A stretch of 64,000 nt of DNA from Amycolatopsis sp. NBC_00345. Its GTDB lineage: Bacteria > Actinomycetota > Actinomycetes > Mycobacteriales > Pseudonocardiaceae. Below the pieces are notes generated by a model. That model worked only from the letters and a program-made list of their open reading frames with translations. It did not search any database and was not told the DNA's origin. The position numbers and the translations under genes were made by a program. Below, one piece after another: positions 1 to 7,766 of this stretch. The stretch lies in contig NZ_CP107995.1 in the NCBI RefSeq assembly GCF_036116635.1, positions 1,922,001 to 1,986,000 of the forward strand, read 5' to 3'. Numbering within the stretch: the first letter of the stretch is position 1; each line of letters opens with the position of its first letter.

Positions 1-226
1 CGCCGACCTGGAATGCGGGATGGCGAAGCTCTTCGCTTCGGAGACGGCGATGGAGATCGCGCTCAATGCGATGCGTATCCACGGCGGTTACGGCTACTCG
101 ACCGAGTTCGACGTCGAACGGTACTTCCGCGACGCGCCGTTGATGATCGTCGGTGAGGGCACCAACGAGATCCAGCGCAACGTGATCGCGAAGCAGCTGG
201 TGCAGCGCCACCGGAACGCGCACTGA
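1..226 (+). CDS. Acyl-CoA dehydrogenase, C-terminal fragment
   Basis: The gene enters from the left edge and only its last 74 or so codons are present, read from base 2 in the frame that ends with TGA at 224-226. The segment carries the C-terminal acyl-CoA dehydrogenase signature: the HGGYGYSTEFDVERYFRD stretch followed by GTNEIQRNVIA, the region that contacts FAD and the adenine of CoA in this family. These flavoenzymes form an alpha,beta double bond in acyl-CoA thioesters. The CoA-transferase gene follows after about ten bases, so the two probably activate and oxidise the same carboxylate. The substrate cannot be read from this fragment. Confidence 0.93.
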   Translation, partial: ADLECGMAKLFASETAMEIALNAMRIHGGYGYSTEFDVERYFRDAPLMIVGEGTNEIQRNVIAKQLVQRHRNAH

Positions 227-236
227 GGAGGTGGTC

Positions 237-1391
237 ATGCCCCAGCCACTGGACGGGATCGTGGTCGTCGCGCTCGAACAGGCGGTCGCCGCGCCGTTCG
301 CCACGCGCCAGCTCGCCGACCTCGGCGCCCGGGTGATCAAGATCGAACGACCCGGTGCCGGCGACTTCGCGCGCGGGTACGACCGCACCGTGCACGGTCA
401 GTCGAGCTACTTCGTGTGGTTGAACCGTGGCAAGGAAAGCGTCGAGCTCGACGTCAAGGACACCGAGGACCGGCGGCTGCTGGACAAGCTGGTGGCGCAC
501 GCGGACGTCTTCGTCCAGAACCTGGTTCCCGGTGCGGCCGACCGGCTCGGCCTGGACGCGGCGACGCTGCGCGCGGCGAAACCCGGGCTGATCCACTGCT
601 CGATCTCCGGGTACGGGGCGGACGGGCCGTACCGGGCCAAAAAAGCCTACGACCTGCTGGTGCAGTGCGAAACCGGGCTCGTGCTGGCGACCGGGACGCC
701 GGACGCGCCGGCGAAGGCGGGCATGTCCATCGCCGACATCGCCACCGGGATGTACGCCTACAGCGGGATCCTGTCCGCGCTGTACGACCGCGAGCGCACC
801 GGCACCGGCGCGAGCCTCCACGTCGCGATGATCGACGCGCTGGGGGAGTGGATGAGCCAGCCGGCCTACTTTTCCCGCTACGGCCACGAACCACCCCGCC
901 GGACCGGCGCCCGGCACCCGTCGATCGCCCCGTACGGCCCTTACCGGACGAGCGACGGGCAGGTGTTCCTCGCGGTCCAGAACGATCGCGAATGGACAGT
1001 GCTGTGCCGGGACCTCCTGGACCGTCCGGACCTGGTCGCGGACGGCCGTTTCGCGACCAACCCGGATCGCGTTGACCACAACGAGGAACTGACACGCATC
1101 ATCGAGAGCGTGTTCTCCGCGCGCGACGCCGAGCAGGTCACCACTCTCCTTGACGCGGCCGGCATCGCGAACGCCCGGCTGCGCACCCCGGAAGACCTGA
1201 CCCGCCACCCGCAGTTGACCGCCCGCCACCGGTTCCGCAGCGTTGACACCCCTGGCGGCACCATGTCCGCGATGCTGCCCCCGGTGGAGGTCGCGGGGCA
1301 GGAACCGCTGATGGGCGCGGTTCCCGCTGTGGGCCAGCACACGAGGGCAATTCGCGCCGAGTTCGCGCGGGACGCACCGGCCGCGCCCTGA
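237..1391 (+). CDS. CaiB/BaiF-type (class III) CoA-transferase
   Basis: A 384-residue protein matching class III CoA-transferases in length and layout. The N-terminal DGIVVVALEQAVAAPFATRQLADLGARVIKIE region is the typical CoA-binding Rossmann start, and the catalytic Asp expected in the DLLVQCETG-type stretch (about residue 140) is present. The family moves CoA between carboxylic acids, here probably to or from the substrate of the adjoining acyl-CoA dehydrogenase. ATG at 237 is preferred over GTG at 231 because AGGAGG at 226-231 sits five bases before it. A hairpin at 1415-1438 follows the stop. Confidence 0.92.
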   Translation: MPQPLDGIVVVALEQAVAAPFATRQLADLGARVIKIERPGAGDFARGYDRTVHGQSSYFVWLNRGKESVELDVKDTEDRRLLDKLVAHADVFVQNLVPGAADRLGLDAATLRAAKPGLIHCSISGYGADGPYRAKKAYDLLVQCETGLVLATGTPDAPAKAGMSIADIATGMYAYSGILSALYDRERTGTGASLHVAMIDALGEWMSQPAYFSRYGHEPPRRTGARHPSIAPYGPYRTSDGQVFLAVQNDREWTVLCRDLLDRPDLVADGRFATNPDRVDHNEELTRIIESVFSARDAEQVTTLLDAAGIANARLRTPEDLTRHPQLTARHRFRSVDTPGGTMSAMLPPVEVAGQEPLMGAVPAVGQHTRAIRAEFARDAPAAP

Positions 1392-1414
1392 TCCCGGGGA
1401 TGATCAACGGGGTC

Positions 1415-1438
1415 GCCGGCCACGAAATCGTGGCCGGC
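1415..1438 (+). terminator. Hairpin after the CoA-transferase
   Basis: Two 10-base arms, GCCGGCCACG and CGTGGCCGGC, are perfectly complementary around an AAAT loop. There is no U-tract, as is common for hairpin terminators in high-GC actinobacteria. It lies between the CoA-transferase stop and the ribosome binding site of the next, truncated reading frame. Confidence 0.6.
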
Positions 1439-1473
1439 CCGCCACCGCCCGCAGCTGAGGAGAGGTTACCGCC

Positions 1474-1512
1474 GTGCACTGGGATGCCGATGTCGTGATC
1501 GTCGGCGGTGCC
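1474..1512 (+). pseudogene. 5' remnant of an FAD-binding oxidoreductase
   Basis: GTG at 1474 follows a good GAGGAGAGG ribosome binding site and encodes MHWDADVVIVGG, a textbook beta strand plus the first glycines of a GxGxxG FAD-binding fold. After about 12 codons the match ends. The frame then runs antisense through a histidine kinase gene and gives an Arg/His-rich product to 1899 that resembles no protein. I read it as the first few codons of a flavoprotein that followed the CoA-transferase in its operon, the rest being lost in the deletion described under findings. Confidence 0.7.
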
Positions 1513-2205
1513 GCGGTTCGCGGTCAGCAGCTGCTCCCGGACCTCGGCCGCCTTGGCCGGGCCGGGGTTGCGGGCGAGCTCGATCTGCACCGCGGCGCGC
1601 TGGATCGCCAGCGGGGTGCGCAGTTCGTGGGACGCGTTCGCCACGAACCGGCGCTGGCTGTCGAACGCCGATTCAAGGCGGTCGAGCATGTCGTCGAAGG
1701 TTTCGGCCAGTTCGGTGAGTTCGTCTCGCGGGCCGTGCAGCGCGAGCCGTTCGTGCAGATTGGACGAGGACAGCCGGCGCGCGGTCGCGGTGATCGTGTT
1801 CAGCGGCCGGAGCGCCCGGCCGGACAGCCACCAGCCTGCCGCCACCGCCACCGCCACCGCCACCGCGACCACGGTCACCGCGATCAGCGACAACGCTGAG
1901 ACGATCAGCAGCGTGTCCAGGGTCATCGCCCCCAGGCTGTCGGCGAACCGCCCGGTGCTCTGAGCCGGCGGGATTCCGCCCGGCGGGGCGTCGGACAGGG
2001 AAAGCTGCACCTGCGGCGGGTTACCCACCTGCTGTGCCTGCAGCGTGGCGTCCTTCACCAGGAACGGATACCGGCTGCGCATCAGCAAGTAGATGATGGC
2101 CAGCAGGACCGCGCCGCCGGCAAGGAAGAGCGCGCCGTACAACGCGGTGAGCTTGACCTGGACGGTGAGCCGCGGCCGGCGGCGGTCAGATCCGGTAGCC
2201 GGCAC
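1513..2205 (-). pseudogene. Sensor histidine kinase, truncated after the H-box
   Basis: The reading frame starts 20 bases inside the end of the response-regulator gene, as in an operon. It shows a first membrane segment (about residues 22-42), an extracytoplasmic loop, a second membrane segment (about 97-127), a HAMP-like linker (130-180) and the H-box NASHELRTPLA with His-193. Homology stops at about Arg-231 (1513-1515), within the second dimerisation helix. The whole ATP-binding domain (N, G1 and G2 boxes) is missing, and the open frame to 1138 is only antisense to the CoA-transferase. The protein could sense and dimerise but could not autophosphorylate. Confidence 0.85.
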
Positions 2206-2839
2206 CGGGCACCGTTTCGATCACCGGGGGCTCGCCGAGCTTCGTGCGCAGCTTGGAAACGGCCACTCGCACCGCGTTGGTGAACGGGTCGGTGTGCTCG
2301 TCCCAGGCCAGTTCGAGCAGCCGCTCGGAGCTGAGCACCGCGCCCTGCGCGCGCATCAGCACGGCCAGCACCGCGAATTCCTTGGGGGACAACGCGATTT
2401 CCCGCCCGCCGCGGCTGACTTCGTGGTTGGTCGTGTCGAGCCGGAGGTCGCCGTGCACGAGTACCGGCGGCAGCGCGGGCTGGCTGCGCCGCCCGAGGGC
2501 GTGCACGCGCGCCAGCAACTCCGGGTACTCGAAGGGTTTGGTGAGGTAGTCGTCGGCGCCGAGCCCGAGCCCGTCCACCTTGTCGTCCAGCGACCCGGCC
2601 GCGGTGAGCATGAGCACCTTGGTCCGGGTGCCGGCCGCGGCCAGCTCGGCGCACACGTCGTCCCCGTGTTTGCCGGGCAGGTCCCGATCGAGCACCAGCA
2701 CGTCGTAATCGTGCAGGGTCAGCCGTTCCTGCGCGTCCAGCCCATTGTGGACAACGTCCACCGCCATCGCTTCGCGACGCAACCCGGATGCCACCAGCCC
2801 GGCCAGCGCCACTTCGTCCTCGGCGGCCAAGATCCGCAT
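2186..2839 (-). CDS. OmpR/PhoB-family response regulator
   Basis: 217 residues. The receiver domain has the acidic pair Glu-7/Asp-8, the phosphoacceptor Asp-51 in VLVLDRDLPG and the conserved Lys in YLTKPF near residue 100. The C-terminal winged helix (about 125-217) ends in the usual PVIETVPGAGYRI. It is a DNA-binding transcription factor meant to be phosphorylated by the kinase that overlaps its 3' end by 20 bases. Because that kinase has lost its catalytic domain, this regulator is probably an orphan now, driven by another kinase or acting unphosphorylated. Confidence 0.92.
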   Translation of the reverse strand: MRILAAEDEVALAGLVASGLRREAMAVDVVHNGLDAQERLTLHDYDVLVLDRDLPGKHGDDVCAELAAAGTRTKVLMLTAAGSLDDKVDGLGLGADDYLTKPFEYPELLARVHALGRRSQPALPPVLVHGDLRLDTTNHEVSRGGREIALSPKEFAVLAVLMRAQGAVLSSERLLELAWDEHTDPFTNAVRVAVSKLRTKLGEPPVIETVPGAGYRI

Positions 2840-2897
2840 GGCGGCGAGCGTATCGGGCCGGGGGTTTCCGAAAGGTTTCCGGCGAACCCGGGTGGAA

Positions 2898-3518
2898 TCA
2901 CCGGTGGGCGCCGGCGGGCCCGCGTGAAGCCGGGTAAGGCCGGGCGGGAACCAGGATCTGGTGGATGGCGGGGGCGAGGTACCACAGGATCTCCGCGTCG
3001 GAGGCTTCGGCGAGCTGGGGCAGCCCGACCATGTCGCGCAGCAGGCTCAGGCCGAACAGCTGGACGAACAGCAGGCTCGTCCGCAGGCCCGCGTCCGGGC
3101 CGTCGACGTGCTGGCCGAACGGGGCCGCGAGGAGCTGGTCGAGCAGCTGGCGGATCGCGTCGCCGGACGCGCCGGGCCCGACCGAGCGCAGCAGGATGCT
3201 CACCCGCTCCCGATGCTCCTCGTAGGTCGTCAGCTGGGCCATCTCCAGCTGCCGCTGGACGAGTTCCCGCGCCCGCGCTCCCGTCCGCACGTCGCTGGTC
3301 ATCGTCCGATGGCCCGGCATGTTCTCGCTGACGACCATCGCGTACAGCGATGACTTGCCGCCGAAGTAGCGGCTGATCAGGGCCGGGTTGCAAGCGGCCT
3401 TCGCCGCGATCGCGCGCACGGTCGTCCGCTGATAGCCCTGTTCGGCGAACAGGATCGCGGCCGCCTGCAGGATCGCCGCCCTGGTTTTCGCGGCGTCCCG
3501 CTTCCTGGTCTCTGCCAT
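2898..3518 (-). CDS. TetR-family transcriptional regulator
   Basis: 206 residues with an N-terminal helix-turn-helix domain: TRAAILQAAAILFAEQGY, then the recognition-helix region VRAIAAKAACNPALISRYF around residues 30-52. The C-terminal ligand domain is diverse. It is transcribed away from the Rieske/dioxygenase operon that starts 102 bases away, so it most likely represses that operon and itself, with an aromatic substrate or intermediate as inducer. The start codon abuts the possible GTAAAC half-site in the shared promoter region. Confidence 0.9.
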   Translation of the reverse strand: MAETRKRDAAKTRAAILQAAAILFAEQGYQRTTVRAIAAKAACNPALISRYFGGKSSLYAMVVSENMPGHRTMTSDVRTGARARELVQRQLEMAQLTTYEEHRERVSILLRSVGPGASGDAIRQLLDQLLAAPFGQHVDGPDAGLRTSLLFVQLFGLSLLRDMVGLPQLAEASDAEILWYLAPAIHQILVPARPYPASRGPAGAHR

Positions 3519-3619
3519 GTAAACACCGTACTCGGGTCTCTGCTGTCTCTACCAGGTAAGACACGGCCTGATGTATTCAGTCGTTTACTTTCTTCCGAAC
3601 CTGCTCCTAGCGTCGTGGC
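3519..3619. promoter_or_regulatory. Divergent promoter region, tetR / dioxygenase operon
   Basis: The 101 bases between the two divergent starts hold a GTAAAC at 3519-3524, a related GTAAGAC near 3556 and an inverted GTTTAC at 3583-3588, candidate half-sites for the TetR. TTTACT (3584-3589) and TAGCGT (3608-3613), 18 bases apart, could be -35 and -10 elements. The -10 lies only seven bases before the ferredoxin ATG, and no Shine-Dalgarno is visible, so the operon mRNA may be leaderless. All of this is by eye. Confidence 0.35.
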
Positions 3620-3958
3620 ATGACGACGAACACCACCTGGCACCTTGTCGGCGCCCTCGCCGACCTCCCGGTGGGAGAAGCGGTCCGGGCCGAAACACCC
3701 GACGGCGAGGTGGCCGTCTTCCACACCGGGACCGGGGTCCGGGCGATCGCGAACCGCTGCACCCACGGCGACGCCGAGCTCTGGGAGGGCTACCTCGACG
3801 GCGAAACGGTCGAATGCCCGGCACATTTCGGCGCGTTCTGCCTCCGCACCGGCGAGGCGCTCGTGTACCCGGCCGTCGAGCCGGTGGCCACGTGGCAGAC
3901 ACAGGTCGAAGGCGGCCTGATCTACCTCGGCGGCCCGACGACCCCGGGGAGCGACTGA
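3620..3958 (+). CDS. Rieske [2Fe-2S] ferredoxin of a ring-hydroxylating dioxygenase
   Basis: 112 residues, the normal size for a BphF/HcaC-type ferredoxin. The cluster ligands are visible as Cys-47/His-49 (CTHGD) and Cys-66/His-69 (CPAHFGAF). It would pass electrons from a reductase to the oxygenase encoded just downstream. No ferredoxin reductase gene lies in the window, so a reductase from elsewhere in the genome must serve. The stop overlaps the next start by one base (TGATG), implying translational coupling. Confidence 0.93.
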   Translation: MTTNTTWHLVGALADLPVGEAVRAETPDGEVAVFHTGTGVRAIANRCTHGDAELWEGYLDGETVECPAHFGAFCLRTGEALVYPAVEPVATWQTQVEGGLIYLGGPTTPGSD

Positions 3959-4548
3959 TGCAGATCTCCACCCAGGCCTACCGCCCACGACCGGCCGGCG
4001 CCCCCGCCGTGAGCAGACCGGCGTACGTCGAGCCGGCGACCCAGTACGCCATCGAGCAGTTCCTGTTCTTCGAAGCCCAGCTGCTGGACGAAGCCCGCTA
4101 CAACGACTGGTACGACCTGCTGCACGAGGACATCCGCTACCGGATGCCGTTGCGCCGCAACCGGTTGCACCGCGACCTCCCGCTCGAAAGCACCGGCGGC
4201 CGCGAACTCGCGCACTACGACGACACCCACGAGAGCCTGGCGATCCGCATCCGCCGCATCCAGCAGCCGACCGCCTGGTCGGACAACCCGCCGCCCCGCA
4301 CCACCCGGCTCATCACCGGCGTCCAGGCGCGGAAGGGCGAGCGGCCGGGCACCTACGAGGTGCGGTCGGTGTTCCAGCTCTACCGCAACCGCCTGCAGGA
4401 CGACGCCGACACCTTCGCCGGGCACCGCGACGACCTCCTGGCCGACGGCGGGGTCCCCGGCGGTGAACCGGATTTCCGCCTCCTGGCTCGCACGATCCAC
4501 CTGGCCCAGTCGGTGGTGCTGGCCAAGAACATCGGCCTGTTCTTCTGA
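3958..4548 (+). CDS. Ring-hydroxylating dioxygenase, beta subunit
   Basis: 196 residues from the ATG that overlaps the ferredoxin stop. It has the NTF2/SnoaL-like beta-subunit fold expected for aromatic-ring dioxygenases: an N-terminal helix with IEQFLFFEAQLLDEARYNDWYDLLHEDIRY, then strands ending in the typical LARTIHLAQSVVLAKNIGLFF tail. Beta subunits are structural partners of the catalytic alpha subunit in an alpha3beta3 complex. A longer in-frame reading from 3571 exists but is antisense-like noise over the ferredoxin gene. Confidence 0.92.
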   Translation: MQISTQAYRPRPAGAPAVSRPAYVEPATQYAIEQFLFFEAQLLDEARYNDWYDLLHEDIRYRMPLRRNRLHRDLPLESTGGRELAHYDDTHESLAIRIRRIQQPTAWSDNPPPRTTRLITGVQARKGERPGTYEVRSVFQLYRNRLQDDADTFAGHRDDLLADGGVPGGEPDFRLLARTIHLAQSVVLAKNIGLFF

Positions 4549-4576
4549 AACCGGAGAGACCCTGAAACCGGAGAGA
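4545..4576 (+). repeat. Tandem 15-base repeat carrying a duplicated ribosome binding site
   Basis: CTGAAACCGGAGAGA occurs at 4545-4559 and again, identically, at 4562-4576, a 17-base period. The first copy contains the stop codon of the beta subunit, and the second places GGAGAGA directly before the alpha-subunit ATG at 4579. A local duplication has therefore lengthened the spacer by one unit and doubled the Shine-Dalgarno. Confidence 0.85.
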
Positions 4577-4578
4577 TA

Positions 4579-5817
4579 ATGCCCTACCAGGACTTGATGG
4601 ACTTCGACAAGGTCGGCTCGCTGAACCCGGAGGTCCTGCATTCCGAGGAGATCTACCGCCGCGAGCTCGCCACCGTTTTCGCGCGCAGCTGGCTGTTCCT
4701 GACCCACGAATCCCAGCTGCCCAAGCCCGGGGACTTCGTGACCGCCCTGATGGGCGAGGACCCGGTCCTCGTGACCCGCCAGCGCGACGGCGGGCTGAAG
4801 GCGTTCCTCAACGTCTGCCGGCACCGCGGCATGCGCGTGTGCCGGCAGGATCTGGGCAACACCCAGCGTTTCACCTGCTCCTACCACGGCTGGTCCTACA
4901 ACAGCGCCGGAACGCTCGTCGACGTCCCGATGGAGGACCACAGCTACCACAACCGGCTGGACAAACCCGGCTGGTCACTGCTCCAGGTCCCGCGGATCGA
5001 GACCTACCACGGTCTCGTTTTCGGTTGCTGGGACGAGGAAGTGCCGCCGCTGGCCGACTATCTCGCCGGCGCGGCACCGCTGCTCGACCCGATGCTCACC
5101 CGGTACGAAGACGTCGAATTCGTCGGCCCGATGAAATGGCGGCTGGTCGGCAACTGGAAACTCGCCGCCGAGCAGTTCGCCAGCGACGGCTACCACGGGG
5201 GGACCACTCACGCCTCCGCAGCGTCGGCCCTGGGTACCGACCTGACCGCCATGGGCAAGGACGAGAACAGCCTGCAGCTGGGTACCGCGCTCGGTCACGC
5301 CGGTGCCCTGGTCACCCCGGCTCATCTCCCGCTGACGATGCGACAGGGCGAAACCGGCGCCGCTCTGCCGGAGCTGCGGGTGGCGCACATGAATGTCTTC
5401 CCGAACTTCTCCGCGCTGGGCAGCGGGCTCTTCCGGGTCTGGCAGCCCCGGGGCACAGGGGAGATGGAGATCTGGTCGTGGGTGATGGTCCCCGCCGGCG
5501 CCGACGACGAGACCCGGCGCGCGCTGCTCAACAAGGTGTCCCTGAGTTTCTCGGCCACCGGCATCGTCGAGGTCGACGACAGTGAGAACTGGTCGGAGAT
5601 CCAGGCGGCGTCCCGTGGTCACATCGCCCGCCGGCTGCCGCTGAATTACCAGATGGGCTTCGGCCTGGACCGGGACGACGACCGGATCCCGCCGTTCGAC
5701 GGGAAAACCGGCCACATGACCAACGACATCGGCGCCCGCTACTTCTACACGCGCTGGGCCGAGCTGCTCGACGGCGAGCCCCTTACACCGGCTCCGTCCG
5801 GTCCCGCGCTGTTGTGA
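4579..5817 (+). CDS. Ring-hydroxylating dioxygenase, alpha (catalytic) subunit
   Basis: 412 residues. The Rieske domain holds Cys-80/His-82 (CRHRG) and Cys-100/His-103 (CSYHGW). The catalytic domain has the mononuclear iron ligands Asp-203 region, His-206 and His-211 in EQFASDGYHGGTTH, with a third ligand expected at Asp-333/334 in EVDDSENW. This is the architecture of enzymes that add O2 across an aromatic ring to give a cis-dihydrodiol, or hydroxylate/decarboxylate related acids. The substrate cannot be inferred from the motifs. The SDR that follows 17 bases later would suit dihydrodiol dehydrogenation. Confidence 0.94.
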   Translation: MPYQDLMDFDKVGSLNPEVLHSEEIYRRELATVFARSWLFLTHESQLPKPGDFVTALMGEDPVLVTRQRDGGLKAFLNVCRHRGMRVCRQDLGNTQRFTCSYHGWSYNSAGTLVDVPMEDHSYHNRLDKPGWSLLQVPRIETYHGLVFGCWDEEVPPLADYLAGAAPLLDPMLTRYEDVEFVGPMKWRLVGNWKLAAEQFASDGYHGGTTHASAASALGTDLTAMGKDENSLQLGTALGHAGALVTPAHLPLTMRQGETGAALPELRVAHMNVFPNFSALGSGLFRVWQPRGTGEMEIWSWVMVPAGADDETRRALLNKVSLSFSATGIVEVDDSENWSEIQAASRGHIARRLPLNYQMGFGLDRDDDRIPPFDGKTGHMTNDIGARYFYTRWAELLDGEPLTPAPSGPALL

Positions 5818-5833
5818 AACGAGAGGACAACTC

Positions 5834-6598
5834 ATGACAATCCCAGCACTTTCGGCCGAGCTGGAAGGCAAGCGGGCCGTCGTCACCGGCGGCAGCCGGG
5901 GGATCGGGGCGGCGATCGTCCAGCGCTTCCTCGACGCCGGCGCGACCGTGGTCACCTCGGCCCGCACACCGACCGAGCACACGCCGTCCGCGGCCAAGTT
6001 CGTGCGGGCCGACGTCAGCACGCGTGACGGCGTGCGCGCCCTGGCCGACGCCGCGCTGGAAACCCTTGGCGGCGTGGACATCCTCGTCAACAACGCCGGG
6101 GACGGCCGCCCGTTCCCGTCCGTGCTGGAGATCGGCGACGACGCCTGGCAGGCCTCGCTGGACATCAACTTCCTGGCGGCGGTCCGGCTCAACGCCGCGC
6201 TGGTCCCGTCGATGGTGGCGCAGGGGGCGGGCGTGATCGTGAACCTGTCCTCGATGATCACCAACGCGCCCATGGGCCCGTTGCTGCACTACGCCGCGGC
6301 CAAGTCCGCGCTGGAGACCTACGGCAAGGGACTGGCGAACGACCTGGCGCCGCGCGGCATCCGCGTGGTCACGGTGGCGCCGGGCAATGTGGCCAGCCCC
6401 GGCTCCGACGTGGTGCGGCGCGAAATGACCGAGCACCTCGGCCTGGAGGAGTCGGCGTTCGACGTGGCCGTGCCGCTCGGTCGCGTCGGCCAGCCGGCCG
6501 ACATCGCCGAGGCGATCGGGTTCCTGGTTTCGGACCGGGCTTCCTGGATCACCGGGACCCGCTTGATGGTCGACGGCGGGGAAAGCCCGCACCTGTGA
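5834..6598 (+). CDS. Short-chain dehydrogenase/reductase (possible dihydrodiol dehydrogenase)
   Basis: 254 residues with the classical SDR pattern: cofactor motif TGGSRGIG near residue 18, NNAG near 90, a catalytic Ser in NLSSM, and Tyr/Lys in HYAAAKSA. The tail ITGTRLMVDGGESPHL is typical. Its position directly behind the dioxygenase suggests re-aromatisation of a cis-dihydrodiol to a catechol, but other oxidations are possible. Its TGA is embedded in a GTGA that opens the reading frame running through the minisatellite into the aldo/keto reductase. Confidence 0.9.
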   Translation: MTIPALSAELEGKRAVVTGGSRGIGAAIVQRFLDAGATVVTSARTPTEHTPSAAKFVRADVSTRDGVRALADAALETLGGVDILVNNAGDGRPFPSVLEIGDDAWQASLDINFLAAVRLNAALVPSMVAQGAGVIVNLSSMITNAPMGPLLHYAAAKSALETYGKGLANDLAPRGIRVVTVAPGNVASPGSDVVRREMTEHLGLEESAFDVAVPLGRVGQPADIAEAIGFLVSDRASWITGTRLMVDGGESPHL

Positions 6599-6625
6599 AC
6601 GTGTATCCGAACTATCCCGAAAGTG

Positions 6626-6805
6626 CAGTGGAACAGAAAGCACAGTGGAACAGAAAGCACAGTGGAACAGAAAGCACAGTGGAACAGAAAGCACAGTGGA
6701 ACAGAAAGCACAGTGGAACAGAAAGCACAGTGGAACAGAAAGCACAGTGGAACAGAAAGCACAGTGGAACAGAAAGCACAGTGGAACAGAAAGCACAGTG
6801 GAACA
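6626..6805 (+). repeat. Perfect 17-bp minisatellite, 10.6 copies
   Basis: The unit CAGTGGAACAGAAAGCA is repeated ten times without a single mismatch from 6626 to 6795, followed by ten bases of an eleventh copy that end at the A of the aldo/keto reductase ATG. It is visibly richer in A than the surroundings. Since 17 is not a multiple of three, all three forward frames are open and give the same cyclic 17-residue repeat. It fills nearly the whole gap between the SDR stop and the reductase start. The repeats are contiguous with no spacers, so it is not a CRISPR array. Confidence 0.97.
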
Positions 6806-7737
6806 TGACTAAAATCGGAAATTCCGACCTCGACGTCTTCGGGCTGAACCTCGGCGGCAACGTGTTCGGCTTCACCGCGGACGAGCAGGAGTCGTTCGAA
6901 GTCCTCGACGCCTACACGGCGGCGGGCGGGAACTTCATCGACACCGCCGACTCGTACTCCGCGTTCGTGCCGGGCCACGTCGGCGGCGAATCCGAGACGA
7001 TCATCGGCAAGTGGCTGGCCCGGCGCGGCCGTCGCGACGACGTGGTGATCGCGACGAAGGTCGGCAACCTCGGAACGCGACCCGGCCTGTCGGCGAAGAA
7101 CATCGCCGCCGCGGTCGAAGACTCCCTCAGCCGCCTCCAGACCGACTACATCGACCTGTATTACGCGCACAGCGACGACGCCGATACCGCGTTCGAGGAG
7201 ACCCTGCAGGCGTTCGACGAACTGGTGCGCGCCGGCAAGGTCCGCTACATCGCGGCCTCGAACTACACCGCGCCCCGGCTGGCCGAGGCCCTGGCTGTCT
7301 CCGACCGCGAAGGTTTCGCGCGGTACGTCGCGCTGCAGCCGCACTACAACCTGGTCAAGCGTGACTACGAGGACGAGCTGGCGCCGCTGGTGGCCCGCGA
7401 AGGCCTCTCGACGCTGCCCTACTTCGGACTCGCCGGGGGCTTCCTGACCGGCAAGTACCGCTCCACGGACGACGCGAGCAAGAGCCCGCGGGCCGCGGGT
7501 GCGCTGGCCTACCTCGACGCCCGTGGCGAGCGGATCCTGGCCGTGCTCGACGAGGTCGCGGGGGCACACAATGCGTCGGTCGCTTCGGTTTCCCTTGCCT
7601 GGCTGGGCGCGCAACCCACCGTCGCCGCCCCCATTGCCAGCGCTCGCACCGTCGGCCAATTGCCGGACCTCCTCGCGGCGGTCTCCCTGGAACTGACCCC
7701 CGCGGAGCTGACGGCGCTCTCCGACGCTTCGGCCTGA
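6805..7737 (+). CDS. Aldo/keto reductase
   Basis: 310 residues from ATG 6805. The start MTKIGNSDLDVFGLNLGGN is the normal family N-terminus. The catalytic tetrad residues Asp and Tyr lie in NFIDTADSY, with Lys in VIATKVG and His in YYAHSDD; the GLAGGFLTGKYR and cofactor-binding SARTVGQL segments follow. It reduces aldehydes or ketones with NADPH. An alternative GTG at 6595, overlapping the SDR stop, is in frame and would add 70 residues made of the minisatellite repeat. The short form fits the family, while the long form has the better coupling to the upstream gene. Confidence 0.9.
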   Translation: MTKIGNSDLDVFGLNLGGNVFGFTADEQESFEVLDAYTAAGGNFIDTADSYSAFVPGHVGGESETIIGKWLARRGRRDDVVIATKVGNLGTRPGLSAKNIAAAVEDSLSRLQTDYIDLYYAHSDDADTAFEETLQAFDELVRAGKVRYIAASNYTAPRLAEALAVSDREGFARYVALQPHYNLVKRDYEDELAPLVAREGLSTLPYFGLAGGFLTGKYRSTDDASKSPRAAGALAYLDARGERILAVLDEVAGAHNASVASVSLAWLGAQPTVAAPIASARTVGQLPDLLAAVSLELTPAELTALSDASA

Positions 7738-7766
7738 CCCCCACGTTCACGAAGAAAGAGGAAAAT

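Noticed and set aside
1138..1512. C-terminal extension of the histidine kinase
   Set aside because: Beyond Arg-231 the product is antisense to the CoA-transferase and contains no ATP-binding motifs.
6626..6805. CRISPR-like array of short repeats
   Set aside because: The 17-base units are contiguous with no spacers, and no cas genes are nearby; it is a minisatellite.
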